Shown here in pieces: positions 1 through 6,450 of a stretch of DNA of 6,956 nucleotides. Made by a program: the position numbers and the translations under genes. The stretch spans positions 1-6,956 of the forward strand of contig JAADYY010000359.1 of assembly GCA_010092805.1 (NCBI GenBank), in the 5' to 3' direction. Position 1 is the first letter of the stretch, and every line of letters begins with the position of its first letter. The stretch is from Chloroflexota bacterium. Its GTDB lineage: Bacteria > Chloroflexota > Anaerolineae > Aggregatilineales > Phototrophicaceae. The notes under the pieces were generated by a model, which worked only from the letters and a program-made list of their open reading frames with translations, was not told where the DNA came from and ran no database searches.

Positions 1-1758
1 CGGGTCAAACTCGCTGAGATTGTTGGTATCGGCTTGCAGCGGCGCGGAGTCGGGCCGTTCAAAGTGATCATCATCATCCCACAGCGAGTGCGCCGCGGCG
101 GTGTCATGATCGGCGAGATTATCGCCGAAGGGCAGCGTATCATACACGCCGCTCCCCCCCCTCACCGGGCTTGAATCGTCGAACTGGTGGGCGAACTCGT
201 TGGGGGTATCGGCGGGCGGCGGCGCGGCAGTGGGCTGCTCAATCTGATCGTCAAAGGCGTCCAGATCATCGGTCGCGGCGTAGGTTTCCTCGCTGAGAAT
301 TTCGTCGAGTGTCTTCGGGTTGGCGAGCGGCGTCTGCGGCGGCATCTCGTCGAAATTCATCCACGCTTTGTCCGAAACGACACCGCCGTCCGGGTCGCTG
401 AGCTTGTCGGTGCCATCCTTGCGTGTCTGGTCAGCGATCACATCCTGGTAGCTCCAGCCCGCCTCCGCTGAGTCGGCGTTGGGCTGTGGGTCAAGTGGGG
501 GCGCGTCGTCCTCAAATACGTGAGTCTCTGCGCGCTCGTAATCGGGTTCGCTCGGCGGCGGCGGCGTCATGCCGAGGATCGCGTTCATGTCGTAGTGCAT
601 GGTCTCATACGAGTCGGCGTAGGCGGCAGCGTACGAGTCATCTTCAGATGCTTCGACCTGCGCGTACGCCTCTGCCGAGTCGCCGAACAGCGCCGCCGCA
701 TCGAAGCCGCCGTTTCCCGCTGTCTCGGCGGGCGGGTCGTGCTGTGGGGTGTATAGGTCGGGGTCGTTCAAGCCCAACACATCCGCCAGACTGTTGGCCG
801 CGCCCGCGTCGGTGAACGCCGAGTCTGGTGGTTCGGGTTCCGGCTCCACCATTTGCAGCACCTGCGCGAAGTCGGGGCCGCCCAAAGTGTTGGCGCTGGC
901 CGCATCCGCATAATCTGCGTCGGGATCTGGGGGTGGCGCGCCAAAATCGTATGTATCTGAGGTGGCCACCTGATCCCAGTTGTAATCCGCGCCGAAGCCC
1001 GATGACGCGGGATCGTTGGCGTCGTCTGCATTCATCATTTGCAGCACCGATTCAAAGCTGCCCGCGTCGTTGGCTTCATCGTCGCCCCAATTGTCGGTTC
1101 CCATCTGGGCGGCGGGCGCTTCGACGGTTTCGACCGTTGGGTCGGTTGGCTCCCCGCTGACGATGCGCATGATGTCCTCAAAGCTGTAGGTATCCTCTGC
1201 GGGAACGCCAAACCCGACCAGATCATCATTGGCAGAGGCTGGCGGCGGCGTGCTGCCCGTATCGATTTGGCTCAGGACCGCCTCGACCGCTGGATCGACC
1301 GCCGGCGGGGGCGGATCGTCCGCAGCGGCTTGATCATCAGCGAATGGATCATCATATTCATCAAACGGATCGGCAGGGTCAAACACCGCGCCGTGATCGC
1401 CGAACACAATTTCGTCAACTGGACTCGTGACAAGATCATCTTCGTCGAACATGAACGTATCGACACCGCCGAGGGTGCTTTCGGCGTCGGCGGACTCGTG
1501 GGCGTCGGCATCGTCGAAGCGCGGCTCGGACTCCATGCGGCGGCGTGCCCAGCGCGCGGGGCGCAGTTCGGCCTGCGGGGCCACCACGCCCAAATCGAGA
1601 TCCGCAAACAGTAGATTAACGGCTTGCTGCGGGTCGTTGGGGTCGCTCTCACCAATCTGCGCCAGCAGTGAGATCACATCATTCAATTCGGCGGCGGTGC
1701 CGGGCGCGGCCTGCTGCCGGATTTGTTCGAGGACGTTGAGTGCGCGGTTGAGATCCAT
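1..1758 (-). CDS. Long acidic, low-complexity protein with repeated hydrophobic motifs; C-terminus beyond window
   Basis: I do not recognise this protein. The minus-strand frame is open for 586 codons from ATG 1756-1758 to the left edge; I checked every in-frame triplet and found no stop. Seen: residues 1-63 are helix-prone (MDLNRALNVLEQIRQQ, then DVISLLAQ); residues 66-80 form an arginine-rich hinge (R66, R69, R72-R74, R80); residues 81-586 are rich in Asp, Glu, Ala, Pro, Gly and Tyr. My count for 81-586 is 121 D/E against 9 K/R, and the visible protein has no cysteine. Short hydrophobic islands recur, such as SFEDIMRIVS, SFESVLQMMN and DFAQVLQMVE. Runs of PPPP and DDDD suggest disorder. There is no signal peptide or membrane segment, so it is probably cytosolic. 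The frame stays open upstream to 1849, but ATG 1758 is the best start; no strong ribosome site precedes it. It follows two histidine kinase genes by 82 bases. A folded domain could lie past the edge. The reading frame is well supported; function is unknown. Confidence 0.85.
   Translation of the reverse strand, partial: MDLNRALNVLEQIRQQAAPGTAAELNDVISLLAQIGESDPNDPQQAVNLLFADLDLGVVAPQAELRPARWARRRMESEPRFDDADAHESADAESTLGGVDTFMFDEDDLVTSPVDEIVFGDHGAVFDPADPFDEYDDPFADDQAAADDPPPPAVDPAVEAVLSQIDTGSTPPPASANDDLVGFGVPAEDTYSFEDIMRIVSGEPTDPTVETVEAPAAQMGTDNWGDDEANDAGSFESVLQMMNADDANDPASSGFGADYNWDQVATSDTYDFGAPPPDPDADYADAASANTLGGPDFAQVLQMVEPEPEPPDSAFTDAGAANSLADVLGLNDPDLYTPQHDPPAETAGNGGFDAAALFGDSAEAYAQVEASEDDSYAAAYADSYETMHYDMNAILGMTPPPPSEPDYERAETHVFEDDAPPLDPQPNADSAEAGWSYQDVIADQTRKDGTDKLSDPDGGVVSDKAWMNFDEMPPQTPLANPKTLDEILSEETYAATDDLDAFDDQIEQPTAAPPPADTPNEFAHQFDDSSPVRGGSGVYDTLPFGDNLADHDTAAAHSLWDDDDHFERPDSAPLQADTNNLSEFDP
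154..161. repeat. Eight-base C/G homopolymer inside the acidic-protein gene
   Basis: A run of eight C on the + strand (G on the coding strand) lies in codons for V532-R-G-G-S. The frame on both sides keeps the same acidic composition, so the sequenced length is in frame. One base gained or lost would change everything downstream. Confidence 0.8.
286..1290 (-). repeat. Degenerate hydrophobic motif repeats inside the acidic protein
   Basis: About eight short islands share the pattern [S/T/D]-[F/L/Y]-x-x-[V/I]-[L/I/M]-x-[M/I/L]. They are AVEAVLSQID (residues 157-166), SFEDIMRIVS (192-201), SFESVLQMMN (234-243), DFAQVLQMVE (296-305), SLADVLGLN (323-331), MNAILGM (391-397), SYQDVIA (436-442) and TLDEILSEE (483-491). 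Spacing is irregular. Two copies share an identical 12-base stretch, catttgcagcac on the + strand at 850-861 and 1036-1047, encoding VLQM. Such islands in an acidic chain look like short amphipathic-helix binding motifs; that role is inference. Confidence 0.55.
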
Positions 1759-1840
1759 GTGAGATTCTGAGATCCGTGACAGTATTTGCAAATGGGTTGG
1801 TGCGTGCGGTGATGACGCGGTTGCTGCGGCTGTGATGCAG
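1759..1840 (-). other. Intergenic gap before the acidic-protein gene, with a small palindrome
   Basis: These 82 bases are the widest gap in the window. They contain a perfect 10-base palindrome, ATTTGCAAAT (1784-1793). Nearer the start, the coding strand shows a tandem ATCTCA-GA-ATCTCA. AAATACT just downstream of the palindrome is a weak -10 candidate, but I see no matching -35. No hairpin followed by a T-run is visible, so I find no intrinsic terminator. The gap could hold a separate promoter or operator for the acidic protein, or it may simply be spacer. Confidence 0.25.
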
Positions 1841-2743
1841 TTAGCTCATCCCCTCAAGCATGATGGTAAAAGTGGTGCCCGCGCCGGGGGTGCTGGCCAC
1901 GCTGATGCTGCCGCCGAGCGCGCGAATGACACCATACGCGACCGGAATCCCCAGGCCGCTGCCCTTGTAGCTGAGCACGACTTCATGTTCGCCCCGGAAG
2001 TAGATCTCGCCCAGGCGGTCGAGTTCGTCGGGCGTCATGCCAATGCCGGTATCCTCAACGGTGGCAACCAGCGTGTTGCCGTCGGCGGCCCCCCGCACGA
2101 TGACTTCGCCACCCGGCCCCTCTTGGTAGCGCAGGCCGTTTTCGACCAGCTTCATGAGGGCTTTGGCGAAAAACTCGCCATCCACATTTAAGATTGGCAG
2201 GCCCTGCGGAATGTCAAACGTGAGGGTGCGCCCAAGCTGTTCGGCCAGCGGCTGGCCCTCTTTTTCCACCATCTGGACGATGTTTTTGAACATATCCATT
2301 TTTTCGTTGATGCGCAGGGTGCCCGCCCGAATCTTGTTGATGTCGCTCACATCTTTGAGCAGCCCTTCCATGCGCCGTGCGTTGGTGCGGATGGTTTCGA
2401 CGAACTGCTTTTGCATGTCGTCGAGTTCGCCCGCGCCGGCCATGACCAACATGTCGGTGTAGCCGCGAATGCTGGTCATCGGCGTGCGCAGCTCGTGGAC
2501 AGCGTGCGACATGAACGCAGACTGCTCTTGCAGGAATTCCTCAATTTCGGGTGGGGCGGCCTGGCTGTTGGCTTGCGCTTCCGCCGCTGCTTGATCAGCG
2601 CGCGCTTGTTCCAGCAGCGCCTGAATCGCCTCGAGCTGCCCTGGCAGCCGCACCGGAATGATCCGGCCTGTGTGCGCGGCCTGCACCAATTCATCCAGCA
2701 GAGTTTGCGCCTGTTCGAGTGCTGCTGACATCGGTTTACTCAT
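1841..2743 (-). CDS. Small soluble sensor histidine kinase
   Basis: A 300-residue histidine kinase without membrane segments or a recognisable sensor domain. Residues 1-70 are helical and Gln/Ala-rich. The HisKA segment carries the phospho-acceptor H83 in HELRTPMTSIRGY. The ATPase domain shows the N-box N202 (VENGLRY), the G1 box D231-TGIG and the G2 box GSGLG at 261-265, so ATP binding and autophosphorylation look intact. It probably takes its signal by binding a partner, since only helices precede the dimerisation domain. The start codon overlaps the stop of the upstream kinase as ATGA. AAGGA sits directly against this ATG, too close for a normal ribosome site; M5 (2729-2731) would be 12 bases from it and is a possible alternative start. 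The HisKA region resembles that of the upstream kinase, so the two may be paralogues. No response regulator is in the window. Confidence 0.93.
   Translation of the reverse strand: MSKPMSAALEQAQTLLDELVQAAHTGRIIPVRLPGQLEAIQALLEQARADQAAAEAQANSQAAPPEIEEFLQEQSAFMSHAVHELRTPMTSIRGYTDMLVMAGAGELDDMQKQFVETIRTNARRMEGLLKDVSDINKIRAGTLRINEKMDMFKNIVQMVEKEGQPLAEQLGRTLTFDIPQGLPILNVDGEFFAKALMKLVENGLRYQEGPGGEVIVRGAADGNTLVATVEDTGIGMTPDELDRLGEIYFRGEHEVVLSYKGSGLGIPVAYGVIRALGGSISVASTPGAGTTFTIMLEGMS
2740..2743 (-). other. ATGA stop-start overlap between the two kinase genes
   Basis: On the coding strand ATGA contains the TGA stop of the GAF-GAF kinase and the ATG of the small kinase. This arrangement usually means termination-reinitiation coupling, which would keep the two kinases in a linked ratio. 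That consequence is inferred. Confidence 0.85.
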
Positions 2744-4584
2744 TCCTTCGCAATGGCGACGCTGAAAGTGAACTGACTGCCCTCGCCCACCTGGCTCTGA
2801 ATCTGGATGTGGCTGCCCATCTGCTCTACCAGGCTGCGGGTGATGGCGAAGCCGAGGCCGGTGCCTGGCTGCGCGCGGGTGAATTCGTCGTCGGCGCGCC
2901 AGAATTTTGTGCCCAGCTTCTTGATCTGTTCCGGCGCGAGGCCGATGCCGGTATCGGCGACGGTGAATTGGATACGCTCGGCCTCCAGGCGCTGCACCCG
3001 CAGCGTGATGCGCCCGCCGTTCGGGGTGTATTTATAGGCGTTGCTCGCCAAATTGGTGAGCACTTGCAGCAAGCGATAGTAATCGACCCACATCAGCGGC
3101 AAATCTGGCTCAATCTCTTCGATGTAGGCGTGTTGGCGTGCTTTGACCTGCGTCATGATCGCTTCGCGCACCGCTTGCACAATGTCATCGACGTTGACGC
3201 GCGTCTCGTTCATGAAGAAATGCCCGCTCTCGATGCGGCTGATGTCCGCCAGATCCGAGACGAGCAGTTCCATCCGCCGCACTGTATCGCGGATGCGGTT
3301 CTGATACTTGATCTGTTCTTCTTCCAGGTTGCCGTCCATGATCGTCAGGTCGGCGTAGCCCATGATGCTGGTCATGGGCACCTTGAGATCGTGCGCGACG
3401 ATGCCCACAAATTCGCTTTTGGCGCGGTCGGCGGCCTGCACCGCCGCGTACAGCCGCCCGTTTTCGATGGCGACCGCCGCACGCGCCACCACCCGCTCCA
3501 CCAGATCTTGCTGGTTGGATGTGAACGCCCCCGCGCACCGCAGCACCACAATCCCGATGACGTGCTGTTCACGGCGCACCGGCACGATCAGCACAGTTTG
3601 GCCGCTGTCGGGGTCGGTTTGGATGACCGTCTGGCCGCTGCGCGCTACAGCCAGCGACTGCGGATACGCTTTGTCGAGGTAGACAGGCTGTGTGTCGTCT
3701 TGGTTGACGCCGTGATGCTGCACCGCAACCACGCGCCCATCATTGATCAGGCCCATGTGCCCGACGGTCGCGCCCGACAGCCGGCACGCCCAATCCAGGG
3801 TGTAGCTCATCGCTTTGTCAGCGTCGAGCGTCTCGTTCAACAGCAAATCAATGCGGCGCAGTTGGCGCAGTTCTTCGATGCGCGCGGCCAACTGCTGGTC
3901 GGTGGCGCTGAACAACTGGGCATTTTCAATCGCCATGGCCGCCTGCCCAGAAAACGCCGTCAGGGTGCCCAGGTCATCGTCCTCGAACAGGCCGACGACG
4001 GCGCGGTTATCCACATAAACCGCACCGATGACGCGCCCGCGCACGCGCAATGGGGTCGCCATAATGCTGCGCAGCGCTTGGTTGATGATGCTCGCCTGCC
4101 CTGCGAAGCGCGGGTCTTCGGAGGCGTTGGTCGTCACCACCGACTCGCCCGTATCCAGCACATGGTTGACAATCGTGCGGCTGTATTTGAATTTATCGCT
4201 GCCCAGCGACTGCTGATCCAGGCCGCGCGCCGCTTTCACCTCCACCTGCCCATCGTCGTCGCGCAGCATCAAGAACCCGCGCTCGGCCCCGGTCAGTTGA
4301 ATGATCGCGTCCATCACTTGGTCAAGCACCGTCTGTAAATCTAGCGACGCGCCCAGCAGCCGCCCGACGTTATACAGCAGTTCCAGGCGGCTCTGGCGCT
4401 TGAGTTGGCGGTGTTCGTGTTCCAGCCGCTCCAGCAGGCTGCCCAGCTTGGCGATCTGCTTGCTCAGGAAGGGGCCGTCAATTTGCCCGGCCTGCACCTG
4501 CATTTGCAGCAGATTCAGGTTCTGGCGCATACTGGTCACTTCTTGATCAGAGACCTGGAGCGTGGTCTTGGTGGTTTCGGCCAT
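2740..4584 (-). CDS. GAF-GAF sensor histidine kinase, soluble
   Basis: A 614-residue cytosolic histidine kinase. Residues 1-75 form a helical, coiled-coil-like region. GAF domain 1 spans about 75-225, with the typical NASEDPRF segment at 153-160 and TPLRVRGRVIGAVYVDN near 177-193. GAF domain 2 spans about 235-380. The HisKA segment has H398 in HDLKVPMTSIMGY. The ATPase domain has N515 (SNAYKY), G1 D544-TGIG and G2 GTGLG at 574-578. All kinase boxes are present, so it should autophosphorylate. GAF domains bind small ligands or cofactors; the ligand cannot be told from this sequence, and there is no obvious bilin-attachment cysteine. No transmembrane segment is seen. It starts two bases after the nth-like stop, with GGAAG seven bases before the ATG, and overlaps the next kinase by four bases. 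Its cognate regulator is not in the window. Confidence 0.95.
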   Translation of the reverse strand: MAETTKTTLQVSDQEVTSMRQNLNLLQMQVQAGQIDGPFLSKQIAKLGSLLERLEHEHRQLKRQSRLELLYNVGRLLGASLDLQTVLDQVMDAIIQLTGAERGFLMLRDDDGQVEVKAARGLDQQSLGSDKFKYSRTIVNHVLDTGESVVTTNASEDPRFAGQASIINQALRSIMATPLRVRGRVIGAVYVDNRAVVGLFEDDDLGTLTAFSGQAAMAIENAQLFSATDQQLAARIEELRQLRRIDLLLNETLDADKAMSYTLDWACRLSGATVGHMGLINDGRVVAVQHHGVNQDDTQPVYLDKAYPQSLAVARSGQTVIQTDPDSGQTVLIVPVRREQHVIGIVVLRCAGAFTSNQQDLVERVVARAAVAIENGRLYAAVQAADRAKSEFVGIVAHDLKVPMTSIMGYADLTIMDGNLEEEQIKYQNRIRDTVRRMELLVSDLADISRIESGHFFMNETRVNVDDIVQAVREAIMTQVKARQHAYIEEIEPDLPLMWVDYYRLLQVLTNLASNAYKYTPNGGRITLRVQRLEAERIQFTVADTGIGLAPEQIKKLGTKFWRADDEFTRAQPGTGLGFAITRSLVEQMGSHIQIQSQVGEGSQFTFSVAIAKE

Positions 4585-4586
4585 GC

Positions 4587-5315
4587 CTACGCTTCCGTCA
4601 CGGGTTTATCAGTTGGCAACGTTTGGAAATAATCGCAGTGCGCTTGCAGCGGGCAGCGGGCGCAATCTGGGCGTCTGGCCCGGCAGATCTCGCGGCCCAG
4701 CCGGATCACATTCAGATGAAAGGCGTAATAATCTTCGGGTGGCACGATGGCCTCCATGACCGGGTGCGCTTTTTCGGCGCTAAGTTTGGTGGGCAAAAAG
4801 CCGATGCGCTGCCCCACGCGATGCACATGCGTATCGACCGGGAAGGCCGGGCGGTTGAAGGCGAAGCACAGCACAATCGCCGCCGTCTTTGGCCCCACCC
4901 CGTCAAGGCTGGTGAGCCAATTTTTCGCATCCTCAAGCGACTCGTCGGCCAAAAAGTCGATGCTGAGTGCGCCGCGCTCAGCTTTGATCCGCTGGAGCAC
5001 TTGCTGGATGCGCTTGCCCTTCTGATTCGCCAGCCCGGCGGGCTTGATCGTCTCAACGACCTCGGCTTCGGGCGCGCGCAGCACCGCTTCCCAATCTGGG
5101 TAGCGGGCCTTCAGCGCCGCAAAGGCCCGGTCGCGGTTGTTGTCGTTGGTGCTCTGGCTGAGGATGCAGTCCACCAGTTCATCCATCGGCGGGTGGCTGG
5201 GACGCCAATCCGGCCACCCATACAAATTATCGAGTGCTGCGGCGACCGGGGCGTACTTGGCTTGCCGCCGCTCAAATTCCGGGATCGTTTGCGTGATCGC
5301 TGCTTGAGTCGTCAT
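4587..5315 (-). CDS. nth: Endonuclease III-like DNA glycosylase / AP lyase (HhH-GPD, 4Fe-4S)
   Basis: A 242-residue base-excision repair enzyme of the Nth family, which removes oxidised pyrimidines and cuts the strand at abasic sites. The helix-hairpin-helix is SLDGVGPKTAA (136-146), with the lyase lysine K143. The catalytic aspartate is D161 in the following VDTHVHRV segment. The C-terminal iron-sulphur loop has the exact spacing C211-x6-C218-x2-C221-x5-C227. The early helix carries ILSQSTND (51-58), where E. coli Nth has a related Gln-containing segment. It is about 30 residues longer than E. coli Nth, mostly at the N-terminus. Start ATG 5313-5315 follows an AT-rich 25-base gap with no clear ribosome site. 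The stop TAG lies two bases before the GAF-GAF kinase start, so expression is probably linked. The family is near certain; exact base specificity within Nth-like enzymes is not readable from sequence. Confidence 0.95.
   Translation of the reverse strand: MTTQAAITQTIPEFERRQAKYAPVAAALDNLYGWPDWRPSHPPMDELVDCILSQSTNDNNRDRAFAALKARYPDWEAVLRAPEAEVVETIKPAGLANQKGKRIQQVLQRIKAERGALSIDFLADESLEDAKNWLTSLDGVGPKTAAIVLCFAFNRPAFPVDTHVHRVGQRIGFLPTKLSAEKAHPVMEAIVPPEDYYAFHLNVIRLGREICRARRPDCARCPLQAHCDYFQTLPTDKPVTEA
4592..4596 (-). promoter_or_regulatory. Ribosome binding site for the GAF-GAF kinase
   Basis: GGAAG on the coding strand lies seven bases upstream of ATG 4582-4584, inside the last codons of the nth-like gene. 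It supports this start and tight translational linkage. Confidence 0.55.
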
Positions 5316-5340
5316 ATAATCATTGTACTTGAAAAATGGG
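5316..5340 (-). promoter_or_regulatory. Possible promoter before the nth-like gene
   Basis: This AT-rich gap contains TACAAT on the coding strand (5322-5327), a 4-of-6 or better match to a -10 box, ending six bases before the ATG. If used, the transcript would be nearly leaderless, in keeping with the absent ribosome site. No -35 match is found at 16-18 bases. Weak support only. Confidence 0.3.
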
Positions 5341-6450
5341 TTAAGACATGAGTGTCCCTAGATAACCGCCCTCCGCAACGATCCGCAGCGCGTTTTCGTC
5401 GATGTTCAGCTTCCAGGTGCCGTTGCGGTTGGGGCTGGTGAACAGCACCGCGCTGTTGTCCTCCGTCCAGGCCACCGGGCGCACAAACGTATTGATCGGC
5501 TCGATGAGCACCGTCTGCGCCAGATTGACCAGATCCACGAGTACAAAAATCGTCTGGATCGTCTGGTTGGGCGTGCCGAAATTGCGCACCCGCGCCAACG
5601 CATACAACGCCCGCCGCCCATCCGGGGAGATCAACAGATCGCCGCCTTGAGTGTATTCCGGCAGGCTGAGGCCGGGCACCGTTTGCCCCACCCCGCTGCC
5701 GGGGCCGCCACCATCTAAATTGTAAACGATCAGATCAAAACCGCTGCGGCTGGCCGCCAAGGTCAACCGCAGGAAGAGATCCCCATTGATCCCCGCGCCG
5801 CAGAAACAGCCCGGTTCTTCTGGCAGCGCTTCGGTCGCGCCCGTGACCACATCAACGGCGAACAGCCCGGCGTACTGCCGAAACGGCGTGATGTCGCCGA
5901 TGGTGTCCGGCTGGTAGTCGAGATAGAGGGTGCGCAGGTCGCCGCTGAACGCGACTGGAAACGCGCGGATGCCATCGCGCGGGCCGTCGGTGAGAGCGAC
6001 ACTGCGCCCCCGCCCATCGATCCCGGCGACAGATGTGATCGTCGTCAGCGCGGTTGACGATCCACTCGTCATCGTCCAGGCGATCCGGTCGCGGTCGGGC
6101 GCGATGATCCAGTCGATGCGGCGTGTATCAGCCTGCGGCTGAATGAACGGATGATCGCGGACGCTGCCATCTGCGGTGGCGAGCCGGACGCGATCTGTGT
6201 CGTGGTCATAAAACAGCACCGCGTCCGGCGTGAGGGTGAAGCGGCTGCCGGCTACCGGCGTGATCGTTTCGTCGCCCGTCAGCAGATCAACGAACACCAG
6301 GCGGCCACGTTCCGGCGCACCCAGATCGCGCACCAGGAAGACCTGCCAGGGGCGCGGCGCACGCACTTCTGGCTGACCATGCAGCGGACTCACCCCCGCG
6401 ATCAGCAGCGCCAACACCATCAGTCCGATCAGCGCGCGTTCAGCCTTCAC
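5341..6450 (-). CDS. Exported or membrane-anchored beta-propeller-like protein
   Basis: A 369-residue protein of unknown role. After K2-A-E-R5, residues 6-24 form a hydrophobic stretch (ALIGLMVLALLIAGVSPL) that looks like a signal peptide or N-terminal anchor; the cleavage site is not clear. The rest is beta-strand-rich with recurring blade-like units of the TolB/PD40 kind: FTLTPDAVLFYDHD (71-84), WIIAPDRDRIAWTM (114-127), AFSGDLRTLYLDYQ (167-180), LFAVDVVTGATEALP (196-210), LLISPDGRRALYAL (272-285) and AWTEDNSAVLFTSP (327-340). A CFC pair sits at 215-217. Such folds commonly act as binding platforms outside the membrane; no catalytic motif is seen. The start is GTG 6448-6450, which lies 11 bases upstream of the sirtuin stop; using a later Met would break the signal sequence. 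A GGGGGCG stretch upstream is a poor ribosome site, so coupling to the sirtuin gene is plausible. Confidence 0.85.
   Translation of the reverse strand: MKAERALIGLMVLALLIAGVSPLHGQPEVRAPRPWQVFLVRDLGAPERGRLVFVDLLTGDETITPVAGSRFTLTPDAVLFYDHDTDRVRLATADGSVRDHPFIQPQADTRRIDWIIAPDRDRIAWTMTSGSSTALTTITSVAGIDGRGRSVALTDGPRDGIRAFPVAFSGDLRTLYLDYQPDTIGDITPFRQYAGLFAVDVVTGATEALPEEPGCFCGAGINGDLFLRLTLAASRSGFDLIVYNLDGGGPGSGVGQTVPGLSLPEYTQGGDLLISPDGRRALYALARVRNFGTPNQTIQTIFVLVDLVNLAQTVLIEPINTFVRPVAWTEDNSAVLFTSPNRNGTWKLNIDENALRIVAEGGYLGTLMS

Noticed and set aside
67..78. ATC triplet run (four copies) as a microsatellite
   Set aside because: It encodes DDDD in keeping with the surrounding acidic protein and is too short to claim as an unstable repeat.
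1318..1380. DPF motifs in the acidic protein resembling eukaryotic endocytic adaptor motifs
   Set aside because: Asp, Pro and Phe are all abundant here and the context is bacterial, so this is most likely coincidence of composition.
187..1614. Several open frames on the + strand, and short minus-strand frames (768-1031, 1035-1229, 1272-1655), in the left region
   Set aside because: The minus-strand frame in phase with position 1758 is open throughout and has a coherent acidic composition. The others are Arg/Pro-rich shadows of it.
2719..4338. A long + strand open frame (539 codons) opposite the GAF-GAF kinase
   Set aside because: The translation has no recognisable domain, and the minus strand encodes a complete kinase with all motifs. 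Long antisense frames are expected in GC-rich codon usage.
5315..5320. Perfect TATAAT on the + strand
   Set aside because: No suitable -35 upstream and no supported + strand gene downstream; it arises from the AT-rich gap and the start codon of nth.
4623..5351. A 242-codon + strand frame opposite the nth-like gene
   Set aside because: The minus strand carries an exact 4Fe-4S cysteine pattern and the catalytic Lys/Asp; the + frame shows nothing recognisable.
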